A stretch of DNA of 64,000 bases, from assembly GCA_023213395.1 (NCBI GenBank), contig CM041465.1:49731741-49795740 (forward strand). Direction: 5' to 3'. This stretch comes from Cycas panzhihuaensis (taxonomy: Eukaryota > Cycadophyta). The notes under the pieces are model-generated. The model saw only the letters and a program-made list of their open reading frames with translations. It made no database searches and was not told the DNA's origin. The position numbers were made by a program, and so were the translations under genes. Each line of letters begins with the position of its first letter. Position 1 is the first letter of the stretch. Positions 21,382 through 31,699 of this stretch are shown in pieces.

Positions 21382-21982
21382 ATGATTGCAGAGATGGAGA
21401 TAACAGTGTTGTTTCAGAAACAAACCTAAGAGACCTAGTTTGCACGGTTGTACAGATTTCCATACAGAATCAAAGTTGTACGGATTAAATTAAAAAAAGA
21501 CCTCAAATCGAAGATCTCCCAAATGGGTATCCGAATCTACAATTGGTTTTTGAATATTTGTTTTGAACTAAGAGAAAAGGAGGCTCGAAGTTCTAAAATG
21601 TGTAGCTAGGGTTTTTCAAAAAAACACTCTAATCTTAAAAAAAAATAGGAAAATCTCTGCAAACTAGCACTTTATCCCTATGTATTGATAGAGAGAAGGG
21701 ATTGCAGCAATTATTACCTGGAGCTTGAATGATTTTTTCCAAAAACTTGAGGATTTTGCCTTCAAACCTGTGCGCCTGAAGAAGTGGCCAAAACTCATTC
21801 AAAATGAACTCAGATTGGCTCGATGTAGAAGGAAAGAATAATGAGGAGATCGAGATCTATAATCTGGGTAAGTTTGGTGCGATTCTAAGTACTTTGATTT
21901 TTTGATGTTTGTACGACCATACAGTTTAATTGCATTACCCCCTTCTCTTAATAATCCTAAGATAAAACATTATACTCTAATA
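21382..21982 (-). repeat. Cop2 5' end: 58-bp LTR remnant plus unrelated leader
   Basis: Only 21925-21982 matches the 3' LTR (shared ATTACCCCCTTCTCTTAATA and ACATTATA(C/T)TCTAA(T/C)A). Next to gag, 21382-21924 shows no similarity to the rest of the 208-bp LTR, and no Met-type primer site (TGATACCA on the plus strand) is visible. The GGAAA target duplication at 21983-21987 supports this as the true element end. The leader is 0.54 kb of unassigned sequence. Confidence 0.7.
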
Positions 21983-21987
21983 GGAAA

Positions 21988-23033
21988 CACACTTTCCATA
22001 CCCTAAAACAAGGTTCTGAGTGTTATGTCAATTGCATCACATCAACATATGTTCACCATCCTTTATTTGAGGGGTCATTGGAAACATTTGTTTCTGTTTT
22101 TTAGGGTTTTATGCTTTTAATTGCATCATTATATATTGTTTTTTGTAGGACAAATGTGCTAACTTCCCTGGTGGCCTCTTTGTGCTTTGATTTCATTTTC
22201 TCTCTGACAATTGACGAGTGCTTGTCGATTTCTTAGTGCTTGTGGCAATTGCAAGTGTGCATTGGAGCCAGTTGCATGAGTGCGACATAGTAGGAGATAG
22301 ACAAATGAAGTTGGGGATTGTTGCCAGAGACAAATACACAACAACAGTTTCTAGGTATTCACCCCTTTATCCTTCCCCTTTCCTTTTGTGTTTCATTTTA
22401 GTATTTTTGGTTGTGTCATTTGGATATAGTTTATATTTCAATTTGTTAGTCATATCTATGGGATGTTATTTAGAAATTGCCTAGGTTTTGGCCCCTTTCT
22501 CTACAATCTCCCTGGCAGGGAATCGAAGAGACAACTTGAGAGTATGGGTCTGTTCTGCTCCCACATTCCTTCAAGGGGTCGTTGTTGTGTCATTTGCATT
22601 AGGTTTGCTTCTTTTCAATCATAATTCAAACAATAACTAGAATTGACACATAGAGTATGGGTCTAAGACCCCTTTCTACCAGCAATTACACGTTATTTAT
22701 TGCATTCAGTAGCTACCTATTTGCTACTTTATTTTCACCTTTCTTACACTTTTGTCATCCGAGATCAGGTTTCGTCTTGGGAGAGATTAGTTTGTTTCAA
22801 TAAGTAGGTTGATTTTGCACCTCTAATTCGACTTTCCGTCACATTAGTTGGTTGGGTGCCATGATTCCTAGGAGAGATCAGCTCACTTTGGGATTCAACC
22901 CAAAGTTATGAGCTAGTCTTGCACTCATTAGAAGTTTGATGATACCTATTGCTTCCTTTGAAGCTTGTATGAGATAATTGGGTGCATGTAGCCCTAATTG
23001 GTAGGAGTCCCAATAGTTGGCCACTAGAATAGG
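21988..23033 (+). other. Unassigned region, probable interior of the oldest (R) element
   Basis: No gene, LTR pair or primer site is recognisable in this 1.05 kb. It lies between the right end of Cop2 and the left end of Cop3, so it is part of the sequence both were inserted into. Short open frames (for example 22218-22484 plus) carry no motif. Confidence 0.4.
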
Positions 23034-23380
23034 TATAGTAATGAGGCATGTAATGGAGACATTGACTGAAAGAAATTATTACCAAAACCTTAGAAATTAA
23101 TTCTAAAAAATTTGATAAATCTTTATTCAACAACACATTACATTAAATCAATGAACCTTACTTCATTCTACTCACACACCATTTGACTATTACAAATCAC
23201 TTATATCAACTTAATCCTAATAATTACAAAAATAATATTCCTATCTAAGTTGACACTTGTGAAGCGTGAGTCATAACCCCCATTGACTCATCACTTTCAC
23301 ATAATTACAAACCTAATATTATAATAAAAAAAGTTAAGGGAGGAGGAGTCCATGACCGCTTAAAATAAACCTTAATGACA
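23034..23380 (-). repeat. 3' LTR of Cop3
   Basis: This is collinear with 34838-35190. It ends CTTAATGACA before the polypurine tract at 23381-23391 (AAGGGGGAG on the minus strand). Its outer terminus is TA rather than TG, a likely transition. Confidence 0.88.
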
Positions 23381-23391
23381 CTCCCCCTTAA

Positions 23392-23788
23392 TGTTTATTT
23401 CATTTCTTCTAACACCTAAACCATCCCTTAGAGTCTGAAATCTATCACACGCCAAAGGTTTGGTGAATATATTAGTCAATTGTTTTTTTGTAGGCTTGTA
23501 CACCATCTCTAGTATACCTTTCTAAATCAACTCCCACAATGAAGTGATGGTGCACATCAATATGTTTAGTATGAGCATGGAACACAAAATTTTTGGCAAT
23601 CTTTATCATACTCTAATTATCACAATACAAGATGGTTGGTTCTGATTGTTGTAGTCCCATGTCCTCTAGAATCTGACATAACCAAATGGCTTCTGTAGTT
23701 GTTACAACTGTAGCCTTGTATTCTACTTCAATAGAGTATAAAGCAATATTTGATTGCTTTCTGCTACTCCATATAATTGCAATTGAAC
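23392..23788 (-). pseudogene. Cop3 RNase H, C-terminal part
   Basis: The minus strand up to the Gyp2 insertion reads AIIWSSRKQSNIALYSIEVEY, KATVVTTTEAIWLCQILEDM and PTILYCDN (23613-23787), the Copia RNase H pattern (SSKKQxxVALSSxEAEY...CDN). The tail toward 23400 (MIKIAKNFVFHAHTKHID-like) carries stops. The N-terminal part continues at 29298-29462 beyond Gyp2. Confidence 0.88.
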
Positions 23789-24656
23789 TGTTGGGACATA
23801 TTGTGACACATAGGCCTCGAGGAAGACGGAATACAGGCTTGTATTGACCAAAGGAAGGCAAGTACGGACCATACGGAGGTACGCACGAGGCGAAACAGTG
23901 AAGAAATCAGCATTCGTGCACGTATGACAAAGTGCGTGCACGGGTGCGCACTACGAGATGCGTACGCATCAGAGCAGGCGAGCAGGCGAAGCTGCACGCA
24001 TGACAAGACGGTGGAGGCCCCGAGAAGTCGACGTCACGACGCATGCGGACGTACGGACCTAAAGAGACATTAGTTAAAGTGTATAACTAATGATTAAAGT
24101 GAAAGGGTACCTTGGTGACAAAAAGGTATGGTTATGACTTTGGGTCATAACCTTTCATCCAAAAGGCATCAAAGGGACATATTTAATGGTGCTTTGAGGA
24201 CCATTCCAGGGTGAGAGCCGAGTTATTCATTCCTATGTCATGTGCTCGAGGGTGAGAGCCGATATCACTTGCACGCAAAGGTGCAGGAGACAGTATGCAT
24301 GACAGCCGATTGGAACATGAATGTATGATAAGTACCATCTGGGTACGCATATGTAATGTATGATCAGATGTCTTTGGAATGCTCAGAATGCATTCCACAA
24401 TGTAAATGAACTGTTGAATTAATAAAAGGAAGAGTTACGTGGAAATTGGTGTATTCTTGGTGTTGTGATGATGATTTGTGAAGTATGTATTGATTGCATC
24501 ATGTGTACCATTCTCGTGAATTTTATATGGAATGTATGTGGAATGTATGTGAATAACCATGTTGATGATCCTAAAACTAGACTATAGCGCTGTGCAACCT
24601 TGACAAGTGAGCAAAGGGTATCTCGTAAGTGTAACAAGATACCCCAGCAGTCAACA
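23789..24656 (+). repeat. 5' LTR of Gyp2
   Basis: The LTR starts TGTTGGGACATATTG and ends CCAGCAGTCAACA before the primer site. Many GTAC motifs (CGTACGG, GGTACGC, GCGTACGC) lie in a GC-rich patch at about 23930-24060. Most of the LTR is identical to the 3' copy, but this patch and several short CG-containing tracts differ by substitutions and small indels. Confidence 0.92.
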
Positions 24657-24675
24657 TTGGTTCCGTTGCTCACGT
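24657..24675 (+). other. Primer-binding site of Gyp2
   Basis: TTGGTTCCGTTGCTCACG follows the LTR end directly. It matches the Gyp1 site apart from a few bases and resembles the standard Gypsy TTGGCGCCGTTGCC. Confidence 0.6.
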
Positions 24676-24796
24676 CTGCTGAGGAGGGACAGGGCCTAGG
24701 AGTCTCAAAGGAAAAAGAATGTGTAAAGGGCAGAGGACCACAGGCGCGGCGTGATGGCGGGTCAGAACTAAGCCACCGGCAGCCAGGGTCCTTCCA

Positions 24797-26015
24797 ATGC
24801 CACCTAAAAGGCCTTCAAGGTCGGAAGAGCCCCAAAAGGATACTTCACCTAAGGAAAAGGAGACTAGTAGACAAAGGGCACTGAGATGGTCAAAAGAAGC
24901 AAAACTCAGAAGGGCGAGAAGGCTAAGTTCGCAAAACAACGAGACTAAGGGACGGTCGTTGAAGGATCCGAGGCAAGTGGAGCCCAGACACCTCGTGAAG
25001 AGGAAATCAATGGCGAACGATGGTATTGACACCACCCCAATTAGAGATGATTTGTTTAGCCCGAGATTGAAGGGAAGCCAAGAAGTGGATGAAAACATAA
25101 CGAAATCCTAACAGAGGGAAGTATACCAGTGGAGGACAGCCCGAAGGACCTAGGTGACAGCGATAAAAAGGCGGAGGAAGGTCCCTCGGCATATTGGGAA
25201 AATAAGCTAACGAGATACTGTTTGAAGATTCACGAAAGGGGATCGAATCAATCTTACATTACTTAACGCCATTGACTATACAAGTTCCGGTGTAGTGGAA
25301 CCTATACACATAAAACTCCGCTCAAAAATCCGTTGTTTGGAAAAGATAGTGCAATGGTAGTTACTCCCAAAGGCATCCCCAAAGGACGAAGGAGGGAAAG
25401 ATCACCATCGGTGGGGAAAGTTGCAATCTCCCAAAATGGACGATTACAGAGACTTTGGGAAACTAACCTTCAATGATACTTGACGCAGCAGAGCATGTGT
25501 ATTTGTTTCAAAACCTTATTGATGTCAAAAGATTACGATGAAGATGAAATCAAAGCACGCCGCTTGTACATCGAGAGGAGTAACCTTGGCTTGGTACAAG
25601 GAAATAAACAAAATGAGCCATGGGGAAGATAAAGAAAGCGTTTGAGGAGAGATTTCAAAAGTTTCGAGTAATGAAGTCGTGGAAATCGCATTAAGAAATC
25701 GTGCAGAGGTCGGGAATCCGGCCCTAACTTACATTAGCCGAATGAAGATTATTACGCAAGTATGATCAACGAGACGATCACGGATCATAACATGAAGAAT
25801 TACTTCGTGAGAGGGTCGAATGAGAAGTTGCGAGCTATGATGCATGCTCATCCGCTAAAGTCATTCAAGAATGCCCAGATCCGCATTAGATTTCGAGATG
25901 GAAATGGATGCCCAAGCAGAGGACAAGATTCCTTGTTGTTAAGATTGCAAGATGAGATTAGAGAGTCGAAAGTAATCAAGATAATCGACCCTTCCGCCGT
26001 AGGGGTAGCGTAAGA
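24797..26015 (+). pseudogene. Gyp2 Gag, N-terminal and capsid region
   Basis: The start is MPPKRPSRSEEPQKDTSPKE at 24797, with a strongly basic segment (SRQRALRWSKEAKLRRARRL) as in Gyp1. The frame breaks near 25110. Fragments TPLKNPLFGKDS (near 25320), KKAFEERFQKF (about 25640-25660), then INETITDHNMKNYFVRGSNE and KLRAMMHAHPLKSFKNAQI (25762-25890) follow the capsid of Gyp1. Many short frameshifting indels occur between 25110 and 26015, in contrast to the fully open 1.9 kb that follows. Confidence 0.82.
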
Positions 26016-26024
26016 GGAGTCGAA

Positions 26025-27932
26025 TTGGAGACACTGAGGAAAGAGGTAGCCCGATTGAAAATCAGAAATAATCGGGAAGAAGAAGAGACACCGAAGAAGA
26101 AAGAGCACACTAGAAGGGTGACTAAGTGGTGCCATATTTGTGAAGAAAACTCACATACCACCTGGGAATGTGAGTTGAATTTAAAAAACAGTGCGACGCA
26201 CCAACAGGAGAAGTGGTGCCACATATGTGAGGTGGATACCCACACAACTAGGGATTGTTTTTATAATTCCAGGGGAAAAGCATTTAGAGGCCGAGGTCGG
26301 GGAAGAGGTAACCCACCTCGAAATGTGTATACAACGAGGGGCGCACCAGAGCCCTCGAGGAAGAAACAGCCGATGGGGAGATGCCTCATCTGCCTACAGT
26401 TCGGGCACTGGAAGTCCGAATGCCCAATGAAGCAAGAATACGAACAGAAGCCGTTCGTATGCAGTAACTGTGGCCCAAGCGATCACAAAACGGAGGATTG
26501 TAAGGGTAAAGCTAAAGCGACTAACCTAATGACAATCGTGCCAGAAACGAAGAATGTGAAATTGCAAAACAAACAAAAAGAGAAATTGGATGAAGGATAT
26601 CCAAACCCCCCAACAGAGATGGATCGGTACAAACAAGCGAAACAAGTGTTAGATGGTTTAGTTCGGGAAGAGAATATACTACCGATGGGTAAACCGGAAA
26701 CGAAAAATGTTTATGTTCGGAAATATAAACAAAAAGAGCAAGAAAAACTACCGGAAGAATTCACGACAAAACCCCAAATGGTGCAAATGGAAGAGTTGTT
26801 TAAAGGATTACCAGCAGAAGGTATTCCCAGAATGTTGCTATTGATGGAGAATCTAGTGAAACAGTTGCAGTTAACTATTCCTTTGTCTCAAGTTATTGAC
26901 TGGATCAAAGGAGGAGTGCTACAGAAAGGAATTACCAAAAGTTTGAAGCAAATTATACCATCATTCGACATGGATCCAATGGTAACCATGTCAGTTTTGG
27001 GAGAAAAGTTTCCGAGAGTGATCGTTGATGGGGGAGCAGCTGTGAATGTACTGCCCACCTCGACATGGCGAAAGTTGGGAAGCCCGAAGTTGGAAGCAGC
27101 GACTTATTCGCTGAAGTTAGCTAATGAGCTATTGGTGCGACCTGTGGGAAAACTGGCCAACGTCAAGGTGGATGTGGCAGGAATTATCGTAAAGATCGAT
27201 TTTACGATTGTGGAAACGGAGAAAGGTGCAACTCCCTATCCAGCTTTATTGGGGAGACCATGGCTATACAAAACCCAATGTCTCCAAAGTTGGAAAGACG
27301 TAACCTTCACCTTGTCAGATGAAGGGAATGAAGTAGTATTACCGATGTTGGGGAAGAATTCCATTGAAGTGATACCTGACAATGGATCAAGTACAACCAT
27401 TATAAGGGAAGCAACAACCTCTTCATGTGACAAAGAAAACCTTTATCATACTGCGGAGAAGCCTACAACATCGACCCATTACCAGAAAGAAGAACCGACC
27501 TATTTTGGAGAAATTTACAATTCTTCAGATGATGAAAACGAGATGAGATTTGTGGATTATTGGCTACGGGACGATTATGAAGTCAACCCCTCATCCTATA
27601 GATGTAACCTACTTTCTCGGAATGTGACCGAAATAGTTGCCACTCCAGAAGATAGAAATCATGGAGAATATGTTGGAGATTATGTGAAGCCCTTTTATGG
27701 AGAACCACTATGTGGAATTTCCCATTCGAGACATTGTAGAGAACATTGGTTAGGAGAAGACCAATTAAGGAATCATAAGAAGAAATCGACAAAGCATACC
27801 ACACCAAGGAAAAGGCGGAAAAGGACAAGGCACGATCGCCACGCCAAGACATCGTATTTCAAGAAGGGTGATCGAGTATGGCGATTCGACAACAAATCCC
27901 AAACGACCCAAGGAGAATTGAAGATGCATTGA
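26025..27932 (+). CDS. Gyp2 635-codon ORF: zinc knuckles, protease and integrase tail
   Basis: This is the longest open frame in the window. Residues 1-35 are a charged coil. Four intact CCHC knuckles follow: CHICEENSHTTWEC, CHICEVDTHTTRDC, CLICLQFGHWKSEC and CSNCGPSDHKTEDC (about residues 37-170), with an RGRGRGRGN basic patch. The protease active site is VIVDGGAAVNVLPTSTW (about residues 335-355), ending TPYPALLGRPWLYK. Then come the acidic TYFGEIYNSSDDEN and the first part of the second capsid-like domain (YVGDYVKPFYGEPLCG). After HWLGEDQ the frame jumps into a basic stretch and SYFKKGDRVWRFDNKSQ, which corresponds to the integrase C-terminus. The start codon is the first Met and may be internal to Gag. 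Confidence 0.85.
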   Translation: METLRKEVARLKIRNNREEEETPKKKEHTRRVTKWCHICEENSHTTWECELNLKNSATHQQEKWCHICEVDTHTTRDCFYNSRGKAFRGRGRGRGNPPRNVYTTRGAPEPSRKKQPMGRCLICLQFGHWKSECPMKQEYEQKPFVCSNCGPSDHKTEDCKGKAKATNLMTIVPETKNVKLQNKQKEKLDEGYPNPPTEMDRYKQAKQVLDGLVREENILPMGKPETKNVYVRKYKQKEQEKLPEEFTTKPQMVQMEELFKGLPAEGIPRMLLLMENLVKQLQLTIPLSQVIDWIKGGVLQKGITKSLKQIIPSFDMDPMVTMSVLGEKFPRVIVDGGAAVNVLPTSTWRKLGSPKLEAATYSLKLANELLVRPVGKLANVKVDVAGIIVKIDFTIVETEKGATPYPALLGRPWLYKTQCLQSWKDVTFTLSDEGNEVVLPMLGKNSIEVIPDNGSSTTIIREATTSSCDKENLYHTAEKPTTSTHYQKEEPTYFGEIYNSSDDENEMRFVDYWLRDDYEVNPSSYRCNLLSRNVTEIVATPEDRNHGEYVGDYVKPFYGEPLCGISHSRHCREHWLGEDQLRNHKKKSTKHTTPRKRRKRTRHDRHAKTSYFKKGDRVWRFDNKSQTTQGELKMH

Positions 27933-28442
27933 AAGGCCCATCTAGGACTGCGAAGGTGTACCAGAACGGCACTATCCAGTTGAAGAAACTATCAGGCCAG
28001 CTACTACTTGAAATGGTCAAGGGTAGTAAACTGAAACCATATATCAACTAGGGTGGAGCAACTTACCAGCCGAATCAGTTGGTTGTACCATAGCGTGTTG
28101 CATGAAGTTGAGGCAAAATCGAATTGCCTTGATATCGGAACGTGATTCAGTTCGGTATGTAACATAAAATACAAAAAAATAAAAATAAAAACAACCGTAA
28201 CTCATATCATAAGCAATATGGTGAAGCATGGAGGAAAGATATACCATCATACGGAAAATCAAGGGAGAGTCAAACAAACCAAAGCACCAATAGATGAGGA
28301 TTTATTAACCAAGAATGGCAACCAAGCAGTGGAGCAGAGGCAGCAGGAGCAGCCTTAGAACAGAGAGGGGGAGGAATACCCCAATTTTTGAATTGTTTGT
28401 TGAGCAAGGATGCTCAACCCAATCATGTTGACCCGGGATAGA
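27933..28442 (+). pseudogene. Gyp2 integrase end and truncated 3' region
   Basis: Frameshifted remnants of the integrase end continue to about 28050 (YQNGTIQLKKLSGQLLLE and SKLKPYIN). The next 200 bp (28051-28245) matches the Gyp1 spacer at 9590-9770 in reverse complement. The extra 3' ORF is gone. The sequence then passes GAGCAAGGATGCTC, shared with Gyp1 and Gyp3 next to the LTR, and reaches the 3' LTR. Confidence 0.7.
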
Positions 28443-29297
28443 TGTTGGGACATATTGTGACACATAGGCCTCGAGGAAGACGGAATACAGGCTTGTATTG
28501 ACCAAAGGAAGGCAAGTACGGACCATACGGAGGTACGCACGAGGCGAAACAGTGAAGAAATCAGCATTCTGGGTACGTATGACAAAGCGCACTGAACGCA
28601 CGCACTACGATACGCATCAAAGAGCGTAATCCGAACCGAACAGGCGGTATGCATGACAAGACGGACCGGAGGCCCCGAGAAGTCGCGCACGTACGCATTT
28701 TACGCACGGACCTAAAGAGACATTAGTTAAAGTGTATAACTAATGATTAAAGTGAAAGGGTACCTTGGTGACAAAAGGTATGGTTATGACTTTGGGTCAT
28801 AACCTTTCATCCAAAAGGCATCAAAGGGACATATTTAATGGTGCTTTGAGGACCATTCGATGAGAGCCGAGTTATTCATTCCTATGTCATGTGCTCGAGG
28901 GTGAGAGCCGGATATCACTGCACGCAAAGGTGCAGAGACAAGACGCATGATAGCCGATTGGAGCATGAATGTATGATAAGTACCATCCGGCACGCATATG
29001 TAATGTATGATCTGTCATGGAATGCTCAGAATGCATTCCACTCGTAAATGAACTGTTGAATTAATAAAAGGAAGAGTTACGTGGAAATTGGTGTATTCTT
29101 GGTGTTGTGATGATGATTTGTCAAGTATGTATTGATTGCATCAGCTGTACCATTCTCGTGAATTTTATATGGAATGTATGTGGAATGTATGTGAATAACC
29201 ATGTTGATGATCCTAAAACTAGACTATAGCTACTGCAACCTTGACAAGTGAGCAAAGGGTATCTCGTAAGTGTAACAAGATACCCCAGCAGTCAACA
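28443..29297 (+). repeat. 3' LTR of Gyp2
   Basis: This is the partner of 23789-24656, starting TGTTGGGACATATTG and ending CCCAGCAGTCAACA, followed by the TGAAC duplication. It is 13 bp shorter because of small indels in CG-rich tracts. Confidence 0.92.
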
Positions 29298-29462
29298 TGA
29301 ACCCATACTGAAACAATATCCAGAAGTTAATCTTTTACCATCTACACGTCTAGCCCAATCTAAATCTGTGAATCCTATCAACTTGAAATTGTCGTTATGC
29401 TCAAAACTTAGTCCATAGTGTATTGTTCTTTTCAAGTACTTAAGGATTCCTTTTATTGCTTT
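29298..29462 (-). pseudogene. Cop3 RNase H, N-terminal part
   Basis: On the minus strand it encodes GFTDLDWARRVDGKRLTSG and YCFSMGS, the Copia pattern GYxDADWAGDxDxRKSTSGY. After removal of Gyp2 and one TGAAC copy the frame runs into AIIWSSRKQ at 23787. Confidence 0.88.
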
Positions 29463-30420
29463 CTAGTGTCCCTGCTTTGGCGATGACATGAATCTAGACA
29501 CTATTCTAACTCCATAAGATATGTCAAGTCTAGTAGTGATCAGATATATCAAACTTCCCACTAGTTGTCCATACAATGTAGCATCTACATTTGCTCCACT
29601 ATCTTCTGCTGCCAATCTAGAATTTGTTTCCATGGGTGTAGGTGCAAATTTACAATCTTCCATTATGAATTTCTTTATAATTTCCCAAGTATACTTAGCC
29701 TTCATGATGAAGACATGTTCAAGCCTTTGCCATACTTCCATTCCAAGGAGATAGTGTAAAACTCCCAGATCAATCATCTCAAAATAGTGACTAAGTTCTG
29801 CCTTCAAGTATGATATCCTATTGATATCATTACCTATGATTAGTAAATCATTAACATACAACACCACAAACATGATTTTATCCTTTTAAGCTTTGATGTA
29901 TAGGTTTGAGTCAGTTGGAGATCTCTCAAACCCATTCTTCTAAAAGTATTGATCAATTTCCTCATACTAGGTTCTATGATCCTACTTTAGGCTATACAAG
30001 GCCTTCCTAAGTTAACATACCAACTGCTCATGGCCTTTCTCAACAAAGCCAAGTGGCTGCTCCATGTAGATGTCTTCGTTCAACTCTCCATTCAAAAGTG
30101 CACTCTTTACATCCATCTAATATAGTTACCAATTGAATTGTGCAACTATTGTTAAAATGAGTCGAATGGTATTCATCTTTGCAACAGAAGTGAATGTCTC
30201 TTGGTAGTCGATCCCTTCTTATTGCTTGAAGCCCTTAGCAACAAGTTGTGGTTTATACTTGTCTATAGATTTATCAAATTAGAACATGATTCTATAGATC
30301 CACTTGCATACAATTGCTTACTTGCCAGTAGGCAATTCTACCAGATCCCATGTGTGGCTTTTCTTAAGTACTTGGATTTCAAATTCCATAGTGTCATACC
30401 ACTTCTTCTCTTTCAGTGCT
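29463..30420 (-). pseudogene. Cop3 reverse transcriptase
   Basis: The minus strand has the Copia RT in several frames broken by at least six stops: HTWDLVELPTGK (about 30340), KYKPQLVAKGFKQ, IDYQETFTSVAKMNTIRLIL, MDVKSALLNGELNEDIYMEQ (about 30060-30115), then an open part 29463-29873 with FVVLYVNDLLIIGNDIN. The catalytic YVDD is YVND here, an Asp to Asn change that would abolish polymerisation. It continues with IDLGVLHYLLGMEVWQ and TRLDISYGVRIVSRFMS. Confidence 0.88.
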
Positions 30421-31659
30421 TCTTCAATTGCAGATGGTTCATCAACATTTAAAAGACTTGCTATCAATGACATATTTATATGATCAAAGGGTTGCACTTT
30501 TTATTTTTGCTTTCCCTCTAATTCTGGTAGTATTTGCTCAACATCCTCTATGGTTTTCACATACCATTTTGGAAGCTTCTTCGATGATGATAAAGGTGCA
30601 GCTTCTTTGGCCCAGGCTTCTTCAACTCTATCATCCACTCAAATCAGCATTTGGAAATTGGAATGATTCAATTTCAATTGCTTCACCAATGTGGAAAGGT
30701 TCAAACTCTAGCTATACAATATCATGTGAAGAACAACATTTAGGCAGTTACTCAACCTAGACCTTCACATCTATTGGACTAACATCCTAAGTTTCATATT
30801 CGTGGAAGACCACATCACAAGTCGTGTGAACTTTTCGAGTTGACACCTCCTAAACCCTGTATGCTTTATTCTCCTCAAAACACCCAACAAGGATGCATTT
30901 TGTGCTTTTTTCATCAAACTTTTATTGTTTCTCCTTGGGAATGTGCATATATGGTATACACCCAAAAATTCTAAGATGACTCATAGTTGGCTTCCTTCTT
31001 GACCAAGCTTACTTGGGTGTCATGTTTCTAATAGTGTTGGTAGTGCTTCTATTGGTCAGATAAGCAATTGTATTTACAGCTTTTTCCCATAAGTAATTAG
31101 CTACATCCTTGCCTCACATCATGGCTTTTGCCTTTTTAACTAGATTTCTATTCATTCTCTCAACAACTCCATTTTGTTGAGGTGTATAGGCAGTAGCAAG
31201 TTGCCTTTTGATCCCATGATCCCTGCAGGATTGTGTAAATTCGTTTGAGGTGTATTCTCCCCCATTACGAATTCACAGGACCTTAATTTTCAACTCGCTT
31301 TCACTTTTCTACCATCTCCTTGAACTATCTAAAACAAGTGAATGCTTACGACTTTTCCTTTAGTGGAAAGACCCACACTTCCGTGACAAGTCACCAATGA
31401 AGGTAATGAAATATCTCGCTCTAGCTAGCAAGATGTAGGCATTGGTCCACAAATATCTAAGTGAACCAAATATCTTCTCTTTTGCTCTCCACACCTTTTT
31501 CTTTAGGAAAGGCTCTCTATGTTGTTTTTCAAATATAAATGGTTCACACAAGCAACCTTTACTATCTATCATGGGAAGACCCTGCACCATTTTCAACTTA
31601 TACATCAATTGGAGACTGGCGTAGTTCAGATGACACACGTGTTTATGCCATAACTTCTA
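30421..31659 (-). pseudogene. Cop3 integrase and linker
   Basis: Minus strand, from the 5' side: the pre-integrase zinc region VCHLNYASLQLMYKLKMVQG with CLCEPFIFEKQHREPF (31530-31640), the core ARYFITFIGDLSRK (31390-31420, where the first catalytic Asp of FIDD is Gly), then RDHGIKRQLATAYTPQQNGV and VERMNRN (31140-31230). The integrase C-terminus with GCIPYMHIPK-like sequence follows near 30950, then an acidic linker toward RT (30440-30780). The changed Asp and several stops make it inactive. Confidence 0.85.
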
Positions 31660-31699
31660 TTTAAGAGATACAAATAGGAATGCACTCTATACATAAGAG

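Larger units (their letters stand above)
4602..21982 (-). mobile_element. Cop2: nested Copia retrotransposon, interrupted by Gyp1 and a LINE
   Basis: On the minus strand the order is LTR start, gag, zinc knuckles, protease, integrase, reverse transcriptase, RNase H, polypurine tract and 3' LTR, which is the Copia order. The 5-bp target duplication GGAAA is present at 4597-4601 and 21983-21987. Gyp1 (7049-17454) splits the integrase and the LINE (18987-21046) splits gag. In each case the reading frame resumes after removing the insert. The element is inserted just past repeat R-A. Its own length without inserts is about 4.9 kb. The 5' LTR is abnormal (see 21382-21982). Confidence 0.85.
23789..29297 (+). 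mobile_element. Gyp2: non-autonomous Gypsy element, pol largely deleted
   Basis: Two LTRs (23789-24656, 868 bp; 28443-29297, 855 bp) and the exact 5-bp duplication TGAAC (23784-23788 and 29298-29302) define the element. The interior is only 3.8 kb: gag, four zinc knuckles, protease, the start of the second capsid-like domain, then directly the tail of integrase. RT, RNase H, the integrase core and most of the 3' ORF region are absent. It is a deletion derivative of the Gyp1 family, inserted in Cop3 RNase H, and would depend on a partner element for movement. Confidence 0.92.

Noticed and set aside
21440-21935. Several GTAC/CATAC motifs in the Cop2 leader as part of the Gypsy GTAC cluster
   Set aside because: Only three GTAC in about 460 bp, and no other similarity to the Gypsy LTRs. 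This could be chance.
26191-26430. Plus-strand ORF overlapping the Gyp2 long frame
   Set aside because: It is a shadow frame of the zinc-knuckle region and has no motif of its own.
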